In this document: positions 23,244 to 35,300 of the stretch, in pieces
Numbering within the stretch: position 1 is the stretch's first letter
Layout of the letters: the number at the start of each line of letters is the position of its first letter
Assembly: GCA_012845835.1 (NCBI GenBank)
Contig: JABAKD010000017.1
Coordinates: forward strand, 1,944,001-2,008,000
DNA: 64,000 bases
DNA from: Undaria pinnatifida
Lineage: Eukaryota > Sar > Phaeophyceae > Laminariales > Alariaceae
Direction: 5' to 3'
Notes under the pieces: generated by a model
The model's database searches: none
What the model saw: only the letters and a program-made list of their open reading frames with translations
Told to the model about the DNA's origin: nothing
Made by a program: the position numbers and the translations under genes

Positions 23244-23912
23244 ACGTTGTGCTACGAAAATAGATGCACCTGGTAGCACTTCTTGGATAAACTGTTTCCT
23301 GAAAGACGGGGCTCCTTAACCCGATATCGTCGGAAGTATTAAGGTATACCGACTTTTGGCGAAATGGCTTCTAAATGACGGGGCTCGTTCACCCAATATC
23401 GTCGGAAATATTAAGGTATACCGACTTTTGGTGAAATGGCTTCTGAATGACGGGGCTCCTTCACCCAATATCGTCGGAAGTATTAAGGTATACCGACTTT
23501 TGGCGAAATGGCTTCTGAATGACGGGGCTCCTTCACCCAATATCGTCGGAAGTATTAAGGTATACCGACTTTTGGCGAAATGGCTTCTGAATGACGGGGC
23601 TCCTTCACCCAATATCGTCGGAAGTATTAAGGTATACCGACTTTTGGCAAAATGGATTCTGAATGACGGGGCTCCTTCACCCAATATCGTCGGAAACCTA
23701 TAGGCCACTTTTGTTTTTGGCTGTGATGATTATCGTTTGTGTGCCTAGGCCATGGGGCTTTTTCAAATCCGGTATATCGTACATACATGGTGGCAGTTTT
23801 GTTTTTTTCGAATCATTTTTTGAGTAAAAACATGTATGTCTTAAGCTCCCAAATCGAGAAATTCCTCAGAAAAATAGTGGTGCGCCTCTTCGATTGTCGT
23901 AGCACGCGTCTT
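23244..23912 (-). mobile_element. Family B element with expanded 72-bp internal array
   Basis: Family B ends (TGTGCTACGAAAATAGATGC; CGTAGCACGCGTC) enclose about 5.5 copies of a 72-bp unit (23316-23700) made of GGTATACCGACTTTTGGCGA, CTTCTGAATGACGGGGCTCC and ATATCGTCGGAAGT. The period keeps frames open on both strands (130 codons minus, 115 plus); I do not call them genes. Confidence 0.8.
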
Positions 23913-23989
23913 CTGGGGGTGAGGCACTATGGAGCTCCTCCAGTCAGTCCGGGACGAGTCTCAGAAAAAAAGCGTGCACGCCTCCACCG

Positions 23990-24412
23990 CAGCAAAAAGC
24001 TTGATCCGACAGAGGTGGTATTAAGAGGTAATATACCACATTTCCGTCAAAATGGTTTCTGTATGGCGGGGCTGCTCAACCCCTTCGGAGCCCCAAAACC
24101 CCTCCCTATACTATATCCAAGTAATTTTGTCCCCAAGTAAGGCTTCCTTCCGGTTGGTTGTCAAATTGTGGAAAGTAACACAACAACAGTCGGAACAAAA
24201 TGGTCATTTTTTTTGCATGTGATGTTCTCGTTGCGTACCTAGACCACCCCTTGGGATTTTTGTCATCCGGTACATACAGTAGTAGCAGTTTTTTTTTGCG
24301 GTCTTTCTCTCCAAGTTAGTTTTGGTCCCAGGAGAGATATCTTAAGCTCCCAAATTGAAGAACATCCGAAAAAAAATGGTGCTCCTTCATTGTCGTAGCA
24401 CGCGTCGAGTAC
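23990..24412 (-). mobile_element. Family B element with nested family C
   Basis: GATCCGACAGAGGTGGTATT at the left, TTGTCGTAGCACGCGTCG at the right. A family C unit (about 24070-24140: GGAGCCCCAAAACCCCTCCC..TTTTGTCCCC) interrupts the core. Confidence 0.65.
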
Positions 24413-24419
24413 GTACGGG

Positions 24420-25255
24420 GGGCGGGCTCCTTAACAGAGCATCTACCACAAAACCAACGCCATCGAGACGACATTTACTCGTGCATTCATTGCTGTTGTG
24501 TTTCGTTGGCCAAAGACTAGCGTACATCGGGCCGCAAATTTGTTGGCCATACTGCTGGCCATCTCATACCACAACGTCAGTATGGGTACAAATACAAGCC
24601 ATTTTTTCTTAACTCTAATCCGATTGAATAAAACGTTCTTATATCTGGGGCCCAGAATGGTCCTCGCTGGTTGCGTGGGGTATGGAGCGCTTCGAGCAGG
24701 GACTCCGAGAAAAAGGCTATCATATTACGACGAAGGGGCTGTTACAGACACAGGCCCTTTTCAGGTTTCTCTACTACTGTAAGCAGGTTCCACATCGGCC
24801 GCTCACTTGCACCAGATAAGGATAAGCTCTTGTATTAGTTCCACACACGCCACGGACAACCCGAGTAGCGTGCAATTCCGCGAGGCAAAATCACCACCCC
24901 TTTTTCCTATACGCACATGCCTTCCAGAGGCATGTGAAACCCTGTTATATCCAGCCGTACCGCACACCTTATGGTTAGGCTCCCAGGGGAGTACCATAAC
25001 ACTTCGTACACACCGATACGGGTAAGTAGTGTATTTCGTTGGCGCCTGGTAGTACACTGTTTGTTGTTGTTTTCAAGGCGGGGTCTGTCGCGAATCTAAG
25101 TACGCGCATCATTGTTAAGGCAGGCAAGAACAACTCGCAGTAGGATGGCCACCTGCGCCAGCCCTGAAACCTTCTTCCCCTACCGCACCATTGATTGGAG
25201 CGTTATCTAAAACAACAAAGTACTGGTACAAAAATAGCACCATTCATATATACCT
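24420..25255. other. No gene recognised
   Basis: Only short frames; nothing matches the repeat families described here. Confidence 0.35.
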
Positions 25256-25257
25256 GG

Positions 25258-25345
25258 CACCGTGATGATAAGGCATTTAGTGCCATGATAAGGCATTTAG
25301 TACCATGATAAGGTATTTCGTACCGTGATGAGGCATTTGATCAAG
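25258..25345. repeat. ~24-bp repeat, three to four copies
   Basis: CATGATAAGGCATTTAGTAC units with slight changes. Confidence 0.85.
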
Positions 25346-25764
25346 GTCCACCGTTGGAGGGAGACCAGAGAACATGGAAGTAAACCAATTTACTCGTACT
25401 CCTTCCAAGATGGCATGGTGTCCCCGCCCCTCCCCGTTACAGCATTATTACTTGGAGCAAGTGTATCCCCTTCTACCTGGCAGGCGTTACATCGCCTGCC
25501 TGAACCAACGGGCTCGCTCCCCCGTTCTGCGAGAAGACACCTGGCGGGTCTACAAGCAAACCAATACGAGAGATACAGCGTCCAAGCAGCCCCCCAGTGG
25601 GTAAACATGACACCCTATAACAATGCACACAGCCAGAGGCATCCCTACATAGCTGGCTGTAGCCGCTCCCTGTATGCATCGGTCCATACTCCCCATACCC
25701 TTTTTTACAAACAATACGGGTACTACTTCGTATGTACTCAGTAATTCCAACAAGTAAGTTTTTC

Positions 25765-26160
25765 CCCAAGAACGTCGACGCAGCTCTAAAGGGGATAGGT
25801 CTGAATGACACCTCCCGCGCGCACGTATGCCGTTTTTCCCCAAGAACGTCGACGCAGCTCTAAAGGGGAGAGGTCTGAATGACACCTCTCTCGCGCGCAC
25901 GTTTGCCGGAAGGTGGGATCTGTGTGATTCGCGATCTGCTTAAAGGGGGAGGGGGTCTGTGTGACACCTCTCTCGCGCGTATGTTTGCCGGGTGGTGGGA
26001 TCTTTGTGTTGGGGCTCTTTTGCGCCACATCTAGACTATCGCATAAACGGCAGATAGATTTATTTGGGATCTAGAATCGTGATCTCGCGATCTGCATGAT
26101 GGGGGACACCTCTCACGCCGCATGTTCGCCGGAAGGTGGGATCTATCTGTGGGATCCTGC
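25765..26160. repeat. ~87-bp tandem repeat with diverged extension
   Basis: CCCCAAGAACGTCGACGCAG, CTCTAAAGGGGA(G/T)AGGTCTG and ATGACACCTC repeat twice, followed by looser copies of GACACCTCTCTCGCGCG and GGTGGGATCT(G/T)TGTG. Confidence 0.8.
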
Positions 26161-27470
26161 TCTTGCGCCATATCTATCTCACAACGGCACATACATGTCG
26201 GATCTATAGGATCCTGGATCTACGTACAGCTCACGATCTGCGCGACGTTTAAAAAAATCGACTTGATTATGGTAGACGGTCATACTTTAGAAGTATAAAT
26301 CTGAACCTGCGGAATTTATCGTTTCTACCATCGTACAAGATATCCAGTTGAGACAAGCTCGTCGCGGCATCTCATGACGGCGTATGTAGAATGTGAGTGG
26401 ACAGATCGTGAGCTGGCAGATATAGGATATGTCTACTAAGTGCGTGATCTACGACGGTAGCTTTTCATCTGCTGGCGGGCCTTTGAAGTTTTCAACCGTT
26501 TTTGGTAGATGGACGGAAACCTTGTTTTTTTGCTATGTATCTTCGACAACTCCCGCGACCTCCAGTTGAACCAAACTCGCCGTGCGCACTCGCAGAGGGG
26601 GTTCTCGGGAGCTGCTGCAAGGCAAAAGCAGCGATTGTCACAGAAGCCCCGAAGTCTTGCCGTGGCGCACACAAGAACGACCACCGCTGCAGGCTGTGCG
26701 TGCATCTCCCACCCACTGCCGAAGTTCGGAAATTTGCTTACATCCCATACCCTGGCCTACCCATGGGTATAGTCTATGCTTGGTACCAATATGAACGAGA
26801 ACTTAATAACCGTCAAATCTTTATAATGATGGTATATCGGTATCTATATTACCATCCGTATCGCTTCACATTTTGGGCGTGTTCTTCTGTCTACCCTCGC
26901 GTAGATATTTTACACCGAAGTACCCGGTACCTGGGATACGATACCCGCAACGACCAACGGATCTGACCCAAACCGCACGACGTGCGACGAGTAGACCCGT
27001 GCACGGTGCGCCGTTTAAGGTCTTGGGGACGCTGCGGACGATGCCCTTCAAGCCACAGGTTGTCCTCTGGTGGCTACCATTTTGTGCCACAAACAAGCAC
27101 AGATCAGATACCTGATACTACTTCGTACCGGTATCAGACTTTTTGGTTTCCGGTTCAACACGGCGAAGCTACGACTTTATGTCCGCCCGTCCGTATCCTT
27201 ATCGGAGAAAAACACGTCTGGGGGCGTACCAGCCGCGAGTATCGCACTCACCTTCTACCTGAGAAGTGTGCGGTCCTTCTCTTCTGCCTCGGCTTGCGTC
27301 GGGTTCGGGACTAACGGCGAACACCTTGGATCCTTGGATATCCATGGATACACACAGACAGGTTGATGCTATGTGCGCAATAATGTATGTACGAGGACTA
27401 TCATTGATTGGCTCTCTACTCCCAACCGTTTTACACCGACGTTGACGATTGAATGTTGAACGGTTGAATA
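26160..27470. other. No gene or named repeat recognised
   Basis: Several overlapping 70-154-codon frames on both strands (26502-26966 is the longest), none with domain resemblance or a clear start context. Confidence 0.4.
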
Positions 27471-27477
27471 TTGAAAA

Positions 27478-27545
27478 TATCACATGGTGCAGCTTGCAAA
27501 GAAAGCTGAGTTTCAACCACCCATCGGTCGTACTCACAGCTGACG
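27478..27545 (+). mobile_element. Family A right-end fragment
   Basis: GCAGCTTGCAAAGAAAGCTG ... TCGGTCGTACTCACAGCTGA. Confidence 0.55.
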
Positions 27546-27900
27546 TGTTTCATACGAAGTACGGAGTATTTTTTTTTCTACAAACCTCGCGGATTGCAAA
27601 ACGCAGCACAACACCACAACAAACACTTCGTCATAGGTACGTCCTGCCGTATATTTTTTAGTTGGCCAGGCGCTTACTTGAGCCGAGAGGTCGGGGCCCG
27701 TACCGAGCGGAGGAGGAAGAGGAAAAAAGAAGATGATCCTTTTTGGTGCTTGTCCACGCCGAGGCCGACGACATCGGTCGGCTCTAAGAACATTAAGATC
27801 TTAGTTTATCGCACAACGGACATGGGACGTCGGACAGAGCAGCAAAATCCATCCTCCTGTTTGAATATCTACTCGGTATCCATGTATATCTCTATTATGA

Positions 27901-28170
27901 TGCGTGTTGCGCCAGAGTGGCGGTAGCACTTTTCGTGTGAAATGTTTCGGAATGACGGGGGGCTCCTTAAAAAAACCCAAAATCGTCGGAGGAAATGCGC
28001 CAAAAAAAAAATGCTTACCAGTATATATATTTGTTGTTTACCTAGGCCATGGGATTTTTCAGGCTTGTTTCTTCTCTTAATCAGTTGTTGGGTTAAGAAA
28101 GACATGTCTTAAGCTCCGAAACTGGAGGGCCTCAGAATAAAAGGTGGTGCACCTCTATCGTCTTGCCGTA
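27901..28170 (-). mobile_element. Family B element
   Basis: GCGTGTTGCGCCAGAGTGGC at the left, GGTGGTGCACCTCTATCGTC at the right; shared core GTGTGAAATGTTTCGGAATG and AAAATCGTCGGAGG. Confidence 0.72.
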
Positions 28171-28721
28171 TATGACAAGTGTATAACACCCCCCTGGGTT
28201 GAAATGCTGAGCCGGTTTCCTCCGAAACCAGCGCGGTACGAATATCAACGGTGGCGGCTCTGGCGGGATGGCGTCCAGATCTTTCCAATAATAGACGTGT
28301 CGCTCGGCGTTTAGACTCTACCGGTCGTCGAGAAATCGGCATACGAATCCCGTCCGAGGGGGTGTGCTTCACACCGTCACATACGGTAGTATTAACAGCA
28401 CGCGTCTCTCTGTCGTGTGTTCTTCACATGCAAGTTATATGTTTTCTACTCATCGACATCCAAAACTCCTACTGCCCGTCTCGTCTCATCATGCTAGAGA
28501 AAGAAAAGCTCTGCGGAGGCACAAACGGCGAGACAGAGATACGCATCGACAGCCGGCGCACGGAGAGGACATTTCACCACGCAGTGCCAAACGTACCGAA
28601 TATACGCATATATATCGCCGTTTGCTTCGTCGCTCTCGTTCCCCCTCGATCTCCAAAATAACGGCTTGAAAACTGTGGGCGGCAGTGTTACAAGCTACAG
28701 GGTTAACCTACGTATCTTTGA

Positions 28722-28985
28722 CGTGTGCTACGACAGAGGTAGCACTTTTCGTCCGAAATATTTTCTGAATGACGGGGGGCTCCTAAACCCAAACTTTCGT
28801 CGGAAACAGTTGTTTTATTTCTCGTGCACGATTCTCGTTGTATAATCTGGGCCATCGGATTGTTCACCCGGTAGCAGCTTTTGTTTTCTCCAAATCAGTT
28901 TTTGCCTTAGAGAGATCGTAAGCTCCCAAATTGAGGAGTAGAATTAGAAAAAAAAATGGTGCACCTCTATCGTGGCAAGCGTCTT
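28722..28985 (-). mobile_element. Family B element
   Basis: GACGTGTGCTACGACAGAGG at the left, GGTGCACCTCTATCGTGGCA at the right; inside GACGGGGGGCTCC, TTTCGTCGGAAAC and GTTTTCTCCAAATCAGTTTT. About 265 bp with inverted ends and no frame: MITE-like. Confidence 0.75.
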
Positions 28986-28999
28986 TGAACATGCGTAGT

Positions 29000-29989
29000 G
29001 AAAAAATGTCCATAAATGCAGTGATCACTGATTGCTGCGTTGGCCAACCGAAGCAGCCGTGGCTGCTCGCTGATCGGTTAGGGGGAGGGTGTGTCCGATG
29101 TAAGGAGCTGTACAACAAGCGCGCAGCATCAGGACACCCGTACGTACAGACACAAGTTCTTCCTGGACGCTTGGTAATATCGCGGTCAGCGTTTTTCGTC
29201 GTCCCCACACACGGGTCCCAAAAATGTTGAGCCATTAAAAATAACGCCCATAAGGCATTCAAAACAACGCCTTGATATATTCACCGGTGCCTTTCTAAAT
29301 CCATTGGCTACGAGTACTGAAGTACCCGGTAGCGATTGTACAGACATTCCGCTTTCCACGTAAAGCAGCAGCTGTCGTAGTCGCGGCGTGAGAAAATGTA
29401 TCACCACCAAAAAGTCACCCAGACCCCGCAAACAAAAAAAAAACAGAAAAAAAACAGGAAAAAATACGTGGAACCTATCTTCTCACGCCATACTTGAGGA
29501 ACGCCCGCCAAGCCGAGCGTCCGAGAGAAATTCAAATCCCACCCGTCCTTGTATTGGAAGCAACCCCCCCACCCCACCCCACCCCCCGACCCCCCCCCGA
29601 TCCCCTCTACCTCAACCAACCCCATCCATCCCCCCCCCACTACCACCCCAATACCAACGCTTCCTCCATCCGGCTTTTAGGGATGCAAGGGTCTATGATC
29701 TAAAGACTATGGCCGGCCATGCATGAAAACGAATACACCACTCACCCCTCAGTCCCCCCACCCCCAACCAACCCCCCAACCGCCCCCAGCCGCCCTCTTC
29801 CCCCGCCCAACCCCGCCCAACCCCACCCTGAGCCCCCTCCATCCGCAAACACCTCCCACCCCACAATCCCCGACCCCACCTCCCCCATCTCCCCTCCCAC
29901 AGAACCACCCCACTCAGTCAGGCATTTTTGTTCGTCGAACGAGATCGAACCCGGAGCGGATAACAAACTACTCCAGCTGTACCCGGCAC
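29000..29989. other. No gene seen; C-rich tract
   Basis: 29560-29910 is dominated by CCCCACCC/CCCCAACC words on the plus strand, interrupted by unique sequence at 29650-29740. Open frames through it are proline or glycine artefacts. 29000-29550 shows no gene or repeat I can name. Confidence 0.5.
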
Positions 29990-30130
29990 GAGTTCCAAAA
30001 GCAACAAGACTACCCCCACACTTTGTCGCTCCAAAAGCCCAACGAAGCACGGCTCCACGAGGCCCCGCAGCCTCCCGCCGCCCTCCGCAGCCTTCCACAC
30101 ACACCCGCAGCGGACGCATAACACAACGAC
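29990..30130. repeat. Diverged copy of the segment at 30768-30890
   Basis: Both stretches share, in order, CCAAAaGCAAC, a CACAC..TTTGTC core, CCAAAgCCC and CCGC...CCCTCCGCAG words. This extends the XRN1 3'-flank duplication by another 0.8 kb leftwards. No protein supported. Confidence 0.55.
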
Positions 30131-30225
30131 TTGACGAAACAACAAATAATGGATGACAATTCACGATCTATCAGCTCCCTCCCGTCCCGCCGCTCGATGT
30201 GATCACATACTTTTACTCATTCACC

Positions 30226-30770
30226 CCCGCCCCCCGCCCCCCCCCCCTCCTCCCTCGCCCTACCTGTCCGCACCGCCACCTACTACGCTCGCACCGCTCA
30301 CGGCAGCAGCAGCAGCAGCAGCAGCAGCAGGGGCGGCGGCGGCGGCGGTGATGCCCTTCCCCTAATATTTGGAACAGCAGCACAACCTGTTTCAGGGACG
30401 ATTAGGCGGACCCTCCCTTTCGAGCCACCATCACCTGCCGCCGCCTCTTCATCGACCTGCGAGTCTGCACCCTGACCCTCTACACTCGCGCTACCTGTCC
30501 GCACCGCCACCTACTACGCTCGCACCGCTCACGGCAGCAGCAGCAGCAGCAGCAGCAGGGGCGGCGGCGGCGGCGGCGGTGATGCCCTTCCCCTAATATT
30601 TGGAAAAGCAGCACAACCTGTTTCAGGGACGATTAGGCGGACCCTCCCTTTCGAGCCACCATCACCTGCCGCCGCCTCTTCATCGACCTGCGAGTCTGCA
30701 CCCTGACCCTCTACGCTCGCGCAGCTCACCGCAGCAGCAGCAGCAGCGGGGGCGACGGCATCAGCGTCCA
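30226..30770. repeat. ~235-bp tandem units derived from the XRN1 3' end
   Basis: Two near-identical units (about 30255-30490 and 30491-30725), each with (GCA)n, a GGCGGCGGCGG tract, GATGCCCTTCCCCTAATATT and GTTTCAGGGACGATTAGGCG, followed by a partial third. Minus-strand translation SVEGQGADSQ...AAAGDGGS resembles the end of exon r (SVEAGGAG...AVGDGGP). I infer duplication of the gene's 3' terminus. Confidence 0.82.
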
Positions 30771-30900
30771 AAGGCAACTCAACCAGTCACACATCTTGTC
30801 TTTCCAAAGCCCTACGCAGCAAAACTCAACGACGCCGTGCATCCTACCGCAACCCTCCGCAGCTCCGCAGTCCACGAACATAAACCCCTTTAGAATACGA

Positions 30901-31311
30901 CTAGACCGGCGCCATTGGGCCACCATCACCCACCGCCGCCGCTCCTGCCCCCCCTGCCTCTACGCTCGAGCCGCCCACCGCAGCATCAGCAACAGCAGCA
31001 GCTGTGGTAGCGTCCATCTTCCCCTCAGACTTCGAAGAAGATCTCCTTGACCCCGCCTTGCTAGCAAGAAGCGCGCTGGACGGGATCATCATCGTCATCG
31101 CGCCACCTCCCCCAGCCCCTCCCGCCCCCGTGCCTCCCTCCCCGTCACCGGAACCCTTCCTCTTGTGATCCGACGCCGTGGAAGACTTGCGAGGTTTTCG
31201 AGGTACCACGGTGGAAGAGTTCGAGCTGGAGTTCGAGGTAGAGTTGGATGTTGCGAGGGGGGCGGAGGAGGCGGGGAGACCCTCGAGGGGCCGCGGGTAA
31301 CCGCCCATCGC
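30901..31311 (-). CDS. XRN1: XRN1 terminal exon r
   Basis: Acceptor gattattgcag|GCG in phase 0; 136 codons then TAG at 30901-30903. It encodes AMGGYPRPLEGLPASSAPLA, Ser/Asn-rich sequence, a basic patch PRKPRKSSTASDHKRKGSG, then Gly/Ala-rich sequence ending VGDGGPMAPV. The last ~80 bp resemble the tandem units at 30290-30770, so the 3' end seems to have been duplicated downstream. Confidence 0.72.
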   Translation of the reverse strand, partial: AMGGYPRPLEGLPASSAPLATSNSTSNSSSNSSTVVPRKPRKSSTASDHKRKGSGDGEGGTGAGGAGGGGAMTMMIPSSALLASKAGSRRSSSKSEGKMDATTAAAVADAAVGGSSVEAGGAGAAAVGDGGPMAPV

Positions 31312-32260
31312 CTGCAATAATCGTCCAGGCGGACAAAACAAGGCGGGTAAGGGCAAGGGAGGCGTTTGTCAGTCAGCAGCGCCCGACCGTGAGCGGGCAG
31401 AAAGAAAGGTATTGAGAGAGATGGGGGTGCGTTGGGGTTGCGTTGGGGATGGGATGGGGTGAGGTTGTGGTTGGATCGATTGTGGAGTTGGTGTTAGGGT
31501 TGGGTGGGATTGGGTGGGGTGGGGTGGGGCAAGGGGAGCGGGGGGAGAAGGCGCGCTGCGATGTTAAGCAGAAACGAGATGATACAAAATGCCAAGCTGT
31601 TATGGTGTGCTAAGCTGCCAAGTCACACTCTCAAGCCGTACCTGCTGCTGGGGATGCATAGGCACCGGCATCGCCCCCACGGGGTAACCATACTGCCGAG
31701 CGTTACCCGGGTGTCCCGCAGCCTGCCCATACGTTGCCGTCGCTGCCGCCGCCGCCCCTGGCCCGCCACCACCACCTTGCAGTACGTGCTGCTGCTGCAG
31801 TTGGAGCTGCTGAAGCTGGTACTGGTGCTGCAGCAGCAGCTGCTGCTGCTGCTGCTGCTGTCGAATCATATGTTGCCGGTGCTGTTCTTGTTGGTTGATA
31901 GCCTCCAGGGCTCGCTGCTGCTGCCAGAGGGCTCGCTGCGCACTGCCCTCCACTACTCCCGCCGCCGCCGCCGCCATGGCTGGCGGAGGGGGGGGGGGAG
32001 GGGGAGGGGGCGGGGCACCGCCCATAATCACCCCCGGTCTTGCAGAATTCACCACCCCCCTGTGGTGCTGCTGCTGTCGATGTTGATGCTGTTGCTGCTG
32101 TTGCTGCTGCTGCTGAAGCGTCGGTTGGGAGAACATCTGCTGCCCTAGCATCCCTCGACCTGGTGCACCACCCACCGCCTGCTGCTGCTGCATCTTCAGC
32201 AGCAGCTGCTGCTGCTGCTGGAACACTTGTTGTTGCTGCAGCTGCTGCTGTGGCTGTTGC

Positions 32261-32305
<45 letters not shown>

Positions 32306-35300
32306 GCGTGCTGCTGCTGCTGCCTCGGAGGTGGATGCTGCAGCTGCTGTTGTGACTGCTGCTGTTGCGGCTGCTGCTGCCGCCGAACCTGCTGCTGCTG
32401 CTGCTGCCGCTGCTGCTGTACCTCAAGCGGCGGAGGCGGCGGAGGCGGAGGCGCAAGGGCACCCTTCGCAAGCACCCTCGCCGACGCCCTCTCCTGCTCC
32501 GCCTCCAGCGTCGCAGCAGACATAAACCCGCCGCTCCCTAGCGTAGGGAGGAAAGCAGCGCCCCCAGCGCTGACCTCCACTCCTGTCCCCCCCACGGCCG
32601 ACGTTTCCGCTGTGGAAGACGACAACAACGACCCTTGGGATAACGTTCCCGCCCCGATCATGTTCATCAGCTGCTGCGCCTTGCTTGGGCTTGTGGAGGC
32701 AGCCGCGGCGGCGCCGGCTGCCGCCGTTGGGGCGGGCACGGCGCGGGCCTTTGCTCAAGAACAAAAAAACGAAGACGGCAGCAGCGGGGGCGGCGACGTC
32801 ATCATCATATCGACGAGGATTGGGAAGCAGAGAAGAGAGAGAGGGGGGGTCGGGGAGTTAGGTCGGGCTAGCTTGGCGCAACTAACGCAACGATAAGACC
32901 ATACTGGGTCTCGCACAAACGCAGGACCAAGGCTGTAACCAATTCCCAAAAGAGAGTAAAAGCAACGGAAAAATCACCTCATTCGCCACCGGCCGCCCAG
33001 CCATCGCAGTATTTCCACCCCCGGACGACCCCGCCATTGCTCCCGCCCCCGCCCCCCCCGGTGTTTTGGCCGCATCCAGCGCCGCCCGGTGCTTCATGGA
33101 GGCCTCCTTCATTATTCTCTCCTGCTCCCGCAAAACCCGACTCATCACTCCCTCTTCCTCGTTAGAGGGGCCTCCTACTGCTGCACCAGCACCAGCGCCA
33201 CCACCGCTACCGCCTCCACCACCACTAATACCACTTGGACCGGTGTCGCAAACCTTGTCAGAGGGGCGCCCGTTGGGTAACTCCACTTCCGCCGACGACG
33301 CCACCACTGCCGCCGCTGCCGCTGCTGCTGCTGCTGGAGCCGCAACAGCAGCAGCAGGGGCGGCAGCAGCAGCACCAGAAGGAACAGCAGCAAGGGGCGG
33401 AGAGGCAACAGCAGCAGCAGAAGCAGCAGCAGCACCGCCACCACCACCAGTGCTTTTCCCATCACTACTGTTGTTAGCTACACCAGCCGAGGACTTTTCG
33501 ACACCGGAGGCTCCACCTCCTCCCCCCCTGCCCCCCCTCCCCCCTCGCCCCCCCGCGAAGCCCAACCCCGTCCTGTCCGGCCCCCTCGCTTGACGGTGCT
33601 GGGCAGCGCCGCGTGGACCTTCCGGGCTCATCACCGTCGGCTTCCCCCTGAAGGAAGGGATTAAAGAAGAGACAATCCGCGGGAGGGGTTGAAACGGGGG
33701 GGGGGGAGGGGGTCAAAGAGGCGGGGGGGCGTGGGGGGTGGTGCAAAACAATACCATGGTATTAAAAGAAACGTACCACAACCTGACCACGCTTACCGCG
33801 AAACAAATATATTATTAACGAAACAATAATGCTGCCACCAAGTCGTCTAGAGTCCGAAACGGGGAAGCAGTTCTCAAGAGGGTTGAACTCTTCAGTTCTA
33901 GTTCCCAGCTGGCTTGTCCCAGAAACGTAGGTGCTGTTGACAAAAAGTATCTACTGCTGCTGTAGTAGTACAAAAAAACAGATACAGCGGTAGGGGTCCC
34001 CCAATAAGGCAGTATCCCCATATAAGGCGGTATGCCGATACAAAGCGGTCGAAATCGCTTGGCGCGACTGAGGAAGTGCACTAATAACCTGAAATAAATA
34101 ACGCGGATTCCCTCTATAAGGCGGTCGCATTGCTCTCTGTAGCAAACCACCGCCTTACTGCATCACCTTTACTGTGGCGATAGTGTGGCGATGGTGTACC
34201 TAAAAAACTGCTACGAAACGTATCCCACTGCAAGCCCAACAAGTTTCCGCCCAAAAACGATGGGCGCAGCGGTAACCCGGTTACCCCACACACAACCTCA
34301 AAGCGGCAAAAACGCAGTCACCAGTCAGCGAGCCACCCACCTGGCACCCATCCTCGAAGGCGTGCCTCTGCCCCCCATCCCCAGCCCCGTCCACCCCCCT
34401 CCTCCAATCCTTAACGGAGGGGGCGAACCTCCCCCTCCAATCCTCAGCGGAGGGGGGGGCGTCACAGCCCCTCCCCCTACTCCCCTAGCCCCTCCCCCTC
34501 CCCCAGCACGGTCCGCCGTCACTTTGCTTTTGTGTTCGGGGGCAGCGCCCGTCACCCATTTGCCCATCGCGCTGCCAACACCACCCCCACCACCACCGCC
34601 CACACCGCCGCCTCCACCGCCAACTCCAACGACACTGCCACTAACACCACCTCCACCTCCAACACCGCCACCGCCATCCATTCCACCACCACCACCACCA
34701 CCACCACCGACCCCAAGTGCCACCTGCTGCGCAGATGCCGTGCTCGGAGGCATCACAGAGGATGGCTTCATCAATCCAACGCCAATCATAGCCTTAAGGT
34801 CCGCCGAAGCGTCTTTCGCTGCCGCGGACGCCGCCGTTGGCCCACCATTACTCACAACGCTCCCGCCACCATCGGGAGAAGCTCCACCGACCAAACAGGG
34901 TCCCGAAACGGTGCCAATCCCGCCGCTTCTTAAACCCGCCGCCACAGCTGCTGCCGTCACCGATGCCCCCGCCTTCGTCCCATTTGCATGAACCCCACCC
35001 GTATCAAGTACACCCGCTCCCCCCTGCCCCCTACCTACCCCCGTATCTACCCCAGCGCCCACCCCCGGGGCTGTATACCCACCCGTGCTACTCGTACCCA
35101 TCCCAAGCATGCCCTTCAGCATAGCGCCTGCCGCTAGTGCCGCCTCCGGTAGCATTTTGGGGCTGGTGGGGGCGGCTCTAGGCTGCGGGAGGGACGGCGC
35201 AGCCGCCGCCACAGGCATAGGCGCCGCCGCACCCGACATGCCGAGAAAGCCTTTGAGCGCGTCCGTTCTGGCAATGTTAACACCACCACCGCCACCACCA

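Noticed and set aside
23316-23708. 130-codon repeat protein frame
   Set aside because: Produced by the 72-bp array inside a family B element; also open on the other strand.
32040-32525. Alanine-rich and Cys/Arg-rich frames opposite exon q
   Set aside because: Other-frame readings of the CAG/CTG tract; the Gln frame fits the splice phases.
34185-34991. 268-codon proline-rich plus-strand frame
   Set aside because: Antisense shadow of the Gly-rich XRN1 exon o, which has matching splice phases and homology context.
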